Source of the DNA: Aquificaceae bacterium
Lineage (GTDB): Bacteria > Aquificota > Aquificia > Aquificales > Aquificaceae
Reading direction: 5' to 3'
Length of the DNA stretch: 6,231 bases
Assembly (NCBI GenBank): GCA_027014185.1
Contig: JALWEK010000224.1
Coordinates: 1-6,231 of the forward strand
Every line of letters starts with the position of its first letter. Position 1 is the first letter of the stretch. The translations under genes were made by a program, and so were the position numbers. This document shows, one piece after another, positions 1-6,231 of this stretch. Below the pieces are notes generated by a model that was not told where the DNA came from, did no database searches, and saw nothing but the letters and a program-made list of their open reading frames with translations.

Positions 1-23
1 TGCTGAGTATCCGACACGGCTAG

Positions 24-737
24 TTGCAGAGATTGAGGATACGCAACGCTAGCGTCTGTATGTATCTCAGGGTTTCACTCCAGAACCACGCTATGTACAT
101 GGTGGGTGTGGACGACAACCTACTCGATCAGCCCGTTCCAATAAGCGATATACTTCTCACCCCAGGTGAGAGGGTAGATATCCTCGTGAAAGCCGACCAG
201 GCCCCGGGTACGTACACACTACAAGATCTGAACTCGAACACACCCCTCCTGACCGTAGAGTACAGCGGCACCACGGTAAACGATCCGATACCAACCACCA
301 TAAACTCCGATACGGCCCGCTGGGTCGCAAGCCTTAAACAGATGGACACCTCCAGCCTCAGGCAAGTAAGTATGACCCTCAGCTTCGTTAGGGGGCAGGG
401 TGCCATAAACGGAGGCGTCTTCGGTCGGAACACCTACATACTCGAGTCTCCCGTCGGGACCTACGAGGTGTGGACCATCTTCAATCGTTCAGGCATGGAT
501 CACCCCTTCCACCAGCACGTTGACGGAGCGGTCATACTAGACATAAGGGGAGGCGATCGGGACTACGCCCAGCTCTACACTAGCATAAACGGGCTGAAGG
601 ATACGATAAACGTACCGCCGATGGGATCGGTTACCATGCTGGTTCCGGTCCTGGACTACACCGGCGACACAGTTTTCCACTGCCACATACTCGGACACGA
701 AGACATAGGTATGATGGGAATATGGAGAAGGGTTTAG
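24..737 (+). CDS. Multicopper oxidase, C-terminal part (5' end missing or disrupted)
   Basis: Multicopper oxidases take electrons from a substrate (metal ions, phenolics or small reductants) at a type 1 copper and reduce O2 to water at a trinuclear cluster, usually outside the cytoplasm. The 237 residues match the end of cupredoxin domain 2 (RNAS near 7-10, LLTPGER 44-50) and all of domain 3. Copper ligands are visible: HPFHQH (His160, His163, His165) and HCHILGHEDIGMM (His219, Cys220, His221, His225, axial Met230). The usual Gly after HPFHxH is Val here. Domain 1, with the other two His-X-His motifs, and any signal peptide are absent. The frame opens at TTG 24 directly after an in-frame TAG at 21-23, and homology begins almost at once, so this TTG is unlikely to be the native start. 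Either the gene is frameshifted or nonsense-mutated, or the sequence has an error. Substrate cannot be told. Confidence 0.85.
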   Translation: MQRLRIRNASVCMYLRVSLQNHAMYMVGVDDNLLDQPVPISDILLTPGERVDILVKADQAPGTYTLQDLNSNTPLLTVEYSGTTVNDPIPTTINSDTARWVASLKQMDTSSLRQVSMTLSFVRGQGAINGGVFGRNTYILESPVGTYEVWTIFNRSGMDHPFHQHVDGAVILDIRGGDRDYAQLYTSINGLKDTINVPPMGSVTMLVPVLDYTGDTVFHCHILGHEDIGMMGIWRRV

Positions 738-742
738 AGTAC

Positions 743-760
743 GGGGGCCTTCCGGCCCCT
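743..760 (+). terminator. GC-rich hairpin between convergent genes, probable intrinsic terminator
   Basis: A perfect six-base-pair stem, GGGGCC at 744-749 with GGCCCC at 754-759, closes a TTCC loop; a G-T pair at 743/760 can extend it. Three Ts (760-762) follow on the + strand, a short tail but enough to suggest rho-independent termination of the multicopper oxidase transcript. Read on the - strand the loop is GGAA, a GNRA-type tetraloop, but no T run follows, so it is a weaker terminator for the opposing gene, whose stop codon abuts it. It fills most of the 23-bp gap between the two stop codons. Confidence 0.6.
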
Positions 761-1471
761 TTAGAATTCCACTCCCAGTTTCAGTCCGTAGAGCTTCCTC
801 ACCGAGGTGGGCTGGAACACGTAGTACGTATCGACCCGCTTTGGAGAGGACTGACGAAACCTTAAGTAAGAGAAGAATACTCCGAGGTAGAGCTTCCCTC
901 TTCTGTAATCAATACCGAGCTCGTAGGCGATCCCTCTTTTGGGCTCCAGCTCGGGAACTCCGGATAGGGAGGCTTGCATCCTCGTGTTCAGAACGAACCT
1001 GTAGAGGAAGTAAAGCTGGACGGAAGAGAGCTGAAGGGAAACTTTAGGATCTAAGGAGTGGTAGAACCAGTTCTCCGCATAGCCCGTGGCCTCCGAGGTG
1101 GATCTTATCCTCCTCCTCCAGACCTCGACCCTGTAAGAAATACCCGCTCGGATCGGTCCAGAGAGGTTCACCTCTGGGCCGAGGTAGGCGAAGGCCCCCA
1201 AATAATCGGTCTTAGTCTCCACAGGATCTCCGTCCTGCGTCTGTCCGTCGTACCTCAGAGTTCCCCCATAGATCTCCCCGCCGAAGCTAAGCAGCTTCCT
1301 CTTCTCCCTGAAACCTGCTCCCAGCAACCATCCCTCCTCTTTAAGGAGCTTGGAACCTGCGTAGAACTCCTCCCACGTCATGTATTTGGGGGAGAGGTAA
1401 GCCTCCAGGGGAAAGGAGATGCCGCCCGCAAACAGCGAAAGTGCCAAGGCTGCCACCGATCTACACCACAT
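761..1471 (-). CDS. Hypothetical outer-membrane beta-barrel protein
   Basis: I do not recognise a named family. The 236-residue product starts with a short basic n-region (MWCR) and a hydrophobic stretch (about residues 5-18), consistent with a Sec signal peptide; a plausible cleavage site follows Ser19. Cys3 is too early to be a lipobox. The rest is rich in alternating polar/hydrophobic stretches with many Tyr, Phe and Leu (for example LYFLYRFVLNTRM and KLYLGVFFSYLRF), and the chain ends GLKLGVEF. A terminal Phe after such a strand is the usual BAM-recognised signal of outer-membrane barrels. About 217 mature residues would suit a small barrel of roughly 8-10 strands. The gene is divergent from gap (25 bp apart) and convergent with the multicopper oxidase gene. 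No Shine-Dalgarno precedes the ATG; a -10-like TATAAT lies 8 nt upstream. Cargo or function is unknown. Confidence 0.75.
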   Translation of the reverse strand: MWCRSVAALALSLFAGGISFPLEAYLSPKYMTWEEFYAGSKLLKEEGWLLGAGFREKRKLLSFGGEIYGGTLRYDGQTQDGDPVETKTDYLGAFAYLGPEVNLSGPIRAGISYRVEVWRRRIRSTSEATGYAENWFYHSLDPKVSLQLSSVQLYFLYRFVLNTRMQASLSGVPELEPKRGIAYELGIDYRRGKLYLGVFFSYLRFRQSSPKRVDTYYVFQPTSVRKLYGLKLGVEF

Positions 1472-1479
1472 GGGATTGC

Positions 1480-1487
1480 ATTATAAT
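1480..1487. promoter_or_regulatory. Palindromic -10 element shared by divergent gap and barrel-protein genes
   Basis: ATTATAAT at 1480-1487 is its own reverse complement, so it gives a perfect TATAAT on both strands (1482-1487 on + towards gap; 1485-1480 on - towards the barrel-protein gene). The hexamer ends 9 nt before the gap ATG (1497) and 8 nt before the opposite ATG (1471). With initiation about 7 nt downstream of a -10, both mRNAs would begin at or within a few bases of their start codons. I see no convincing -35 in either direction. The two promoters overlap completely, so RNA polymerase could serve only one direction at a time. Confidence 0.45.
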
Positions 1488-1490
1488 TAA

Positions 1491-2525
<1,035 letters not shown>

Positions 2526-2530
2526 GTAGA

Positions 2531-3745
2531 ATGGCCAGGGACTTCCAGGCTCCCAGAGGATTCCACGATATATTAGGCTCGGATCTCAGAAAGTTTAGAA
2601 GGATAACCTCCACCATCAGAGAGCTCTTAAAAAGGTACAACTACGAGGAGATAATCACCCCCGTGGTGGAGTTTGCGGAGGTGTTCGAGAGGAGTATAGG
2701 GGAGGCAACCGACATAGTCCAGAAGGAGATGTTCGTCTTCACAGACAAGAAGGGGAGGAGGTTGGCCTTAAGGCCTGAGGGAACGGCCGGCGTGGTGAGA
2801 GCCTACATACAGAACAGGCTCTACGCCCTGAGGCCCTACCACAAGCTCTTCTACGAAGGCCCCATGTTCAGGTACGAGAGGCCTCAGGCCGGCAGGTACA
2901 GACAGTTCCATCAGATAGGGGTGGAGGTGTTCGGGGTTGCCGAGCCCCATGCGGACGCGGAGCTCCTCAGGCTCGCAGACGAGATCCTGAAAGCCCTTGG
3001 GATCTCGGCCACTTTGGAGATAAACTCGCTCGGTTGTAAGGTCTGCCGCCCGGCCTATAGGGAAGCGCTTGTGGAGTACCTGCACGGGGTAGCGAACCAC
3101 CTGTGCGATGTGTGTGTGGACAGAAAGGATAGGAACCCGCTGAGGGTCCTAGACTGCAAGGTGGGGACCTGTCAGGAGGCTGTCAAGGAAGCACCTAAGA
3201 TGCTGGACTTCCTCTGCGATGAGTGCAGGGAGCACTATGCAAAGCTCAAAGATTACCTGAAGGAGCTCGGTGTCAGCTTCAGGGAGAACTACAACCTCGT
3301 GAGAGGTTTGGACTACTACACGAGAACAGTCTTTGAGGCTGTTTCCGATGAGCTGGGGGTGGCGGTGATAGCCGGTGGAAGGTACGACTACCTTGTGGAG
3401 GAGTTCGGGGGACCTCCAACTCCGGCCCTTGGCTTCGCTGTGGGTGTTGAGAGGCTGATGCTCCTTGTAGATGAACCGCCTAGAGATTACGAGCTTTACT
3501 TCGTTATACCCTTCGGTGATGTTCACTCCTACGCCCTTAAGGTCGCTGATATCCTTAGAAAGAAGGGAAAGGTCGTTGAGCTCTCCTACAGAAAAGGGGG
3601 TCTCAGGAAGCAGCTGGAGCTGGCGAACAAACTCTCGGCAGATTACGCGGTGATAATAGGTGAGGACGAGATGAGGGAAGGGGCCGTTTCCCTCAAGGAT
3701 ATGAGAACGGGCGAGCAGAGGAAGCTGAGGATAGAGGAAATCTAA
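2531..3745 (+). CDS. hisS: Histidyl-tRNA synthetase
   Basis: Class II aminoacyl-tRNA synthetase that charges tRNA-His with histidine in the cytosol, acting as a dimer. At 404 residues it is within the bacterial range. In order: the N-terminal FQAPRGFHDILG (5-16), motif 1 around 25-55, motif 2 FRYERPQAGRYRQFHQIG (113-130), the histidine-specific RGLDYYTRTVFE (258-269), AGGRYDYL (281-288), motif 3 GFAVGVERLM (301-310), and a C-terminal anticodon-binding domain from about 320. Between motif 2 and the RGLDYY motif lie four cysteine pairs (169/172, 192/195, 209/214, 229/232), which could bind zinc; many bacterial enzymes have some of these. The start 5 bp after the gap stop has no well-placed Shine-Dalgarno (GAGG about 13 nt upstream is too far), so translational coupling to gap is likely. 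No T-box or leader can fit. Confidence 0.98.
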   Translation: MARDFQAPRGFHDILGSDLRKFRRITSTIRELLKRYNYEEIITPVVEFAEVFERSIGEATDIVQKEMFVFTDKKGRRLALRPEGTAGVVRAYIQNRLYALRPYHKLFYEGPMFRYERPQAGRYRQFHQIGVEVFGVAEPHADAELLRLADEILKALGISATLEINSLGCKVCRPAYREALVEYLHGVANHLCDVCVDRKDRNPLRVLDCKVGTCQEAVKEAPKMLDFLCDECREHYAKLKDYLKELGVSFRENYNLVRGLDYYTRTVFEAVSDELGVAVIAGGRYDYLVEEFGGPPTPALGFAVGVERLMLLVDEPPRDYELYFVIPFGDVHSYALKVADILRKKGKVVELSYRKGGLRKQLELANKLSADYAVIIGEDEMREGAVSLKDMRTGEQRKLRIEEI

Positions 3746-3746
3746 C

Positions 3747-4340
3747 CTACGGATACACCCTCTCGTAATGCTTGTTCTTTTTTCTGTATATAGCTTCGAC
3801 CCCGAAGCCTTCCTTCCTCAGTAGCTCGTAAAGCTCCCTGGCCTTCTCCTCTCCCCTGACCGCGAGAACCACGCCACATCTGGGGTCTATCTCGTCGGGG
3901 ACGGGTATGAGGACCGACCCGAACTTACCCCTCAGAAACTTCTCAGCTCTCGTTCCCTCGGATATGGCGGTGAAGGTTATGAAGTGGTCGGGCTTCTTCA
4001 CAAAAGGGTTGAGCATGAGGAAAAAGAGTCGAGCGTGGAGCTTCACCCCGAGGGCGTGGAACCTTATCCAGTATCCCAGAGAGGGCTCCTTACCTTCTGA
4101 GGTCTTCCTTATGTAAGCGACGGTCTTCCCGTCTTCCTTTTCAACCTTTATAAGCTCGTTCTTGGTCTGCTTGCTCCAGTTCCAGATGTCTCTCTCGAAA
4201 CCCGGGTCGGTTGCAACAACCTTTAGAACCTCTCCCTCCTTCATCTTCTTTACTGTTTCGGAGGTCATCACTATGGGAACGGGGCAGGAAAGCCCTTCCA
4301 AGTTCAGCTCTCTGTCGAACTTTATCTCGGCCACCTTCAT
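3747..4340 (-). CDS. TusA-DUF3343 fusion, putative sulfur/selenium carrier protein
   Basis: A 197-residue protein with two recognisable domains. Residues about 8-80 form a TusA/SirA-like fold with the signature LEGLSCPVPIV, giving the sulfur-accepting Cys19 in the CPxP context at the start of helix 1. Residues about 120-192 resemble DUF3343 (putative Se/S carrier-like): a strand and helix with AEKFLRGKFGSVLIPVPDEI, then the typical Cys-Gly (Cys155-Gly156) followed by a strand and a C-terminal helix. A 35-residue linker (about 84-118), partly hydrophobic (LGVKLHARLFFLML), joins them. TusA proteins relay persulfide sulfur to acceptors in tRNA thiolation, cofactor synthesis or sulfur oxidation; which applies here is unknown. 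The ATG lies 6 nt after the stop of the upstream membrane gene, with only a weak AGGT abutting the start, so coupled translation is likely. The stop is 1 bp from that of hisS on the other strand. Confidence 0.85.
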   Translation of the reverse strand: MKVAEIKFDRELNLEGLSCPVPIVMTSETVKKMKEGEVLKVVATDPGFERDIWNWSKQTKNELIKVEKEDGKTVAYIRKTSEGKEPSLGYWIRFHALGVKLHARLFFLMLNPFVKKPDHFITFTAISEGTRAEKFLRGKFGSVLIPVPDEIDPRCGVVLAVRGEEKARELYELLRKEGFGVEAIYRKKNKHYERVYP

Positions 4341-4346
4341 ACCTGT

Positions 4347-5213
4347 TCAACCTATGTTTATAGCCCTTCCCAAGGAGGAGCTGTCCTCGAACCCGGCTAT
4401 GAACAGGCTTACCATCCTTCCCGCTCTCTCGAGGGAGCTCACCACCAGCTCATCGTTGAGCTGAAAGGGGCTCTCCATCTCGAATATGATCACCGCGTTC
4501 CCCTCCTCGAGCTTAACGGGGACCGACAGGAGGCCCTTTTCCCTGTCCATAAGGGGAGAGTAGCTTTCGATCTCCCTCTTTGGAATAACGTGGATCCTTC
4601 TTACCTTGAACCTCTCCTTTACGCCCTTCAGAAAATCCTGGACGTCCTGGCTCTTGGTTGAAACGTCTATGAGGAACTTGACGTGATCGAGCTCCCTCCT
4701 GTCCTTCTCCCATCTCGCAAAGTCCTGAAGGAGCTTTCTGTATGCCTTTCTGAGCTCCTTCATCGAGTCTCTCTCCTTCCTTATGGTCCCTATCAGGTCG
4801 GGTGCCATTGCTGATATGGGTGCGGCGATCAGTAGTATTAGCGTTGAAAACAGGAGGAGGGGATCGTCGGCGAAGGTGTAAGCAGCGAGCGCCGCTCCCG
4901 ATAGGAACAGGAGCCCCGTGGTTATAAGGCTCCTGTTTGTATGAAGGACTATGAGCGGTATTAGGGAGAATATCGCCTTCGGCTCACCGGACAGGAAGGC
5001 TATGGGGGGCACGAACACCACATCGACGAACCTGTTTATCCATCTGGTCTGCTCGAACTTCAGGTATGATAGGAGGCTAAAGGAGAAGTAAAGGGCTGTC
5101 AAAACGACTACAGTTCCCTTTGAGGGGGCTTCTATGCCGAGCGAAATGAGTAGAAAGTAAAGGGAGACAAGGAATCTAACCCCCAGAAAGACCTCCTTTA
5201 TCATCTTTCTCAT
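4347..5213 (-). CDS. Multi-pass membrane protein with coiled coil and possible GAF-like cytosolic domain
   Basis: I do not recognise a named family. From the chosen ATG the product is 288 residues. Hydrophobic segments at about 9-27, 33-52, 62-92 (one or two spans), 97-114 and 118-135 predict five or six transmembrane helices. A charged helical stretch (about 143-180, [15 protein letters not shown] and onward) looks like a coiled coil. A C-terminal alpha/beta region (about 178-275) has strand-like [17 protein letters not shown] and NAVIIFEM, then a helix, which would suit a degenerate GAF domain. The layout is that of a sensor-kinase input half, but no histidine kinase, GGDEF or other output domain follows. 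Start: ATG at 5213 is preferred because GATAAT ends 6 nt upstream, mirroring the cysS promoter. Alternatives are 5240, which would overlap the cysS start, and 5204. The TusA-DUF3343 gene follows 6 bp downstream in the same probable operon. Confidence 0.7.
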   Translation of the reverse strand: MRKMIKEVFLGVRFLVSLYFLLISLGIEAPSKGTVVVLTALYFSFSLLSYLKFEQTRWINRFVDVVFVPPIAFLSGEPKAIFSLIPLIVLHTNRSLITTGLLFLSGAALAAYTFADDPLLLFSTLILLIAAPISAMAPDLIGTIRKERDSMKELRKAYRKLLQDFARWEKDRRELDHVKFLIDVSTKSQDVQDFLKGVKERFKVRRIHVIPKREIESYSPLMDREKGLLSVPVKLEEGNAVIIFEMESPFQLNDELVVSSLERAGRMVSLFIAGFEDSSSLGRAINIG

Positions 5214-5219
5214 CTGTAG

Positions 5220-5225
5220 ATTATC
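5220..5225 (-). promoter_or_regulatory. -10-like element for the membrane-protein/TusA-DUF3343 operon
   Basis: Read on the - strand this is GATAAT, five of six matches to the bacterial -10, followed by six bases and then the ATG at 5213. The predicted transcript would start on or next to the start codon. A weak -35 candidate (TTCAGA on -, 5249-5244, 18 nt away) lies inside the first codons of cysS. No Shine-Dalgarno is seen before this ATG. Confidence 0.35.
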
Positions 5226-5226
5226 A

Positions 5227-5232
5227 TATAAT
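5227..5232 (+). promoter_or_regulatory. -10 element of cysS
   Basis: A perfect TATAAT followed by six bases (AAATCC) and the cysS ATG at 5239. Initiation about 7 nt downstream of the hexamer would place the transcript start at the ATG itself, giving a leaderless message. No Shine-Dalgarno and no convincing -35 are visible. It sits back to back with the - strand GATAAT, one base apart. Confidence 0.45.
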
Positions 5233-5238
5233 AAATCC

Positions 5239-6231
5239 ATGAGTCTGAAGATACACAATACCCTCACGGGTAAGGTCGAAGAGTTCGTCCCTATAGATCC
5301 CCCGAGGGTTTTGATATACACCTGCGGCGTTACCGTATATGACGACTCCCACGTGGGCCACGGACGGAGCCTGATAGTCTTCGACACCTTCAGGAGGTTT
5401 CTCGAGCACCTGGGCTACGATGTGAGGTTCGTTAGGAACTTCACCGACGTGGATGACAAGATCATAAACAGGGCCAAAGACGAGTGCACAGACTTTATGA
5501 CAATAGCGAACAGATACATAGCAAGCTACTACAGGGATATGGAAGCCATAAGGGTCAGGCCCGCGGACGTGGAGCCGAGGGTTACCGAACACATGCAGGA
5601 GATAATAGATGTGATCCAGGGGCTGATAGAAAAAGGTTACGCCTACGAATCGGGAGGGGACGTTTACTTCTCGGTCCGTTCCTTCAGAGATTACGGAAAG
5701 CTCTCCAAGAGGAGCCCGGAAGAGATGGAGGCGGGCGCGAGGGTCGAACCTTCCGAGAAGAAAAAGGATCCCTTGGACTTCGCCCTATGGAAGGCGGCCA
5801 AGGCGGGGGAGCCGGCCTGGGACTCACCCTGGGGTAAGGGGAGACCTGGATGGCACACCGAGTGCGTGGCCATGATATTCAAGCATCTGGGAGAAACGAT
5901 AGACATACACGGGGGCGGGCTGGACCTCGTCTTTCCCCATCACGAGAACGAGATAGCCCAGGCTGAAGCCATCACCGGAAGGCCCTTCGCCCGGTACTGG
6001 ATGCACAACGGCCTCGTTACCGTGGGCGGCCAGAAGATGTCCAAATCTTTAGGTAACTACGTAACCCTGAAGGAGATATACACCAAGTACCATCCGGACA
6101 TCCTGAGGCTCCTTGTCCTCTTCACCCACTACAGGAGCCCGCTGGATTTTTCCTGGGAGAAGATGGAGGAGACACAGAGGGCCTACGAGAGGCTCAGGAC
6201 CGCGATAGAGGACTACGAGCTCCTCAAGAAG
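5239..6231 (+). CDS. cysS: Cysteinyl-tRNA synthetase (3' end outside window)
   Basis: Class I aminoacyl-tRNA synthetase that charges tRNA-Cys in the cytosol; a monomer that recognises cysteine through an active-site zinc. The 331 residues present cover the catalytic domain; the C-terminal helical and anticodon-binding parts (bacterial enzymes are usually about 460-490 residues) lie beyond the window, and the frame is open at the edge. Visible motifs: YTCGVTVYD with zinc ligand Cys29; the HIGH-type signature HVGH at 38-41; [12 protein letters not shown] (64-75); GWHTECVAM with Cys209; [10 protein letters not shown] with His234 and Glu238 completing the zinc site; and KMSKS at 266-270. All these numbers match the E. 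coli enzyme closely, which supports the ATG at 5239. The gene diverges from the membrane-protein operon over a 25-bp spacer and has a TATAAT 6 nt before its start. No T-box leader is possible. Confidence 0.98.
   Translation, partial: MSLKIHNTLTGKVEEFVPIDPPRVLIYTCGVTVYDDSHVGHGRSLIVFDTFRRFLEHLGYDVRFVRNFTDVDDKIINRAKDECTDFMTIANRYIASYYRDMEAIRVRPADVEPRVTEHMQEIIDVIQGLIEKGYAYESGGDVYFSVRSFRDYGKLSKRSPEEMEAGARVEPSEKKKDPLDFALWKAAKAGEPAWDSPWGKGRPGWHTECVAMIFKHLGETIDIHGGGLDLVFPHHENEIAQAEAITGRPFARYWMHNGLVTVGGQKMSKSLGNYVTLKEIYTKYHPDILRLLVLFTHYRSPLDFSWEKMEETQRAYERLRTAIEDYELLKK

Noticed and set aside
24..26. TTG as a genuine start of a short, single-unit copper protein
   Set aside because: Homology to the middle of multicopper oxidases begins directly after it, there is no ribosome site, and the TAG just before it suggests a broken or shifted frame instead.
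1058..1486. 142-codon open frame on + opposite the barrel-protein gene
   Set aside because: It is antisense to a gene with a signal peptide and barrel pattern; its own product is Pro/Arg-rich with no domain, and it would run up to the gap promoter.
5214..5238. T-box or other leader regulator for cysS (and likewise for hisS at 2526-2530)
   Set aside because: The spacers are only 25 and 5 bases long, far too short for a T-box or attenuator.
5241..5387. N-terminal extension of the membrane protein by 49-58 residues on the - strand
   Set aside because: It would overlap the conserved start of cysS on the opposite strand. The extra residues look like an antisense reading of cysS and lack membrane or domain character.
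5224..5592. 122-codon open frame on - across the cysS start
   Set aside because: It is an antisense shadow of conserved cysS codons and covers the promoter region.
5484..5837. 117-codon open frame on + within cysS
   Set aside because: It lies out of frame inside a strongly conserved synthetase and has a low-complexity Arg/Gly-rich product.

Overview
The window reads as a chromosomal segment of a thermophilic, Gram-negative bacterium. Several things point towards Aquificota or a similar deep-branching thermophile. Charged residues are abundant (many E, K and R), arginine codons are mostly AGA/AGG, isoleucine is often ATA, and gene spacing is very tight. GAPDH is of the bacterial type, which argues against an archaeon. 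A protein that looks like an outer-membrane beta-barrel, with a signal peptide and a terminal Phe, implies an outer membrane. The phylum assignment is inference, not proof.

Layout, left to right: (1) the C-terminal part of a multicopper oxidase on +, whose reading frame is closed by a TAG just upstream of where homology begins; (2) a GC-rich hairpin between convergent genes; (3) a hypothetical outer-membrane beta-barrel protein on -; (4) a 25-bp divergent spacer with a self-complementary ATTATAAT; (5) gap (glyceraldehyde-3-phosphate dehydrogenase) and hisS (histidyl-tRNA synthetase) on +, 5 bp apart; (6) convergent with hisS, with 1 bp between stop codons, a two-gene - strand unit: a multi-pass membrane protein with a coiled coil and a possible GAF-like cytosolic domain, followed 6 bp later by a TusA-DUF3343 fusion protein; (7) a second very short AT-rich divergent spacer; (8) cysS (cysteinyl-tRNA synthetase) on +, cut by the end of the window.

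The genes are mixed housekeeping (glycolysis/gluconeogenesis, two aminoacyl-tRNA synthetases) plus sulfur/selenium handling and envelope functions; no single pathway unites them. Two points deserve most attention. One is the fusion of two sulfur/selenium-carrier-type domains beside an unrecognised membrane protein. The other is a recurring promoter geometry: in both divergent spacers a -10-like hexamer lies only 6-9 nt from each start codon and no Shine-Dalgarno is seen, suggesting leaderless mRNAs. No tRNA, rRNA, CRISPR array, insertion sequence or phage gene was seen, and no non-coding stretch approaches 300 bases.
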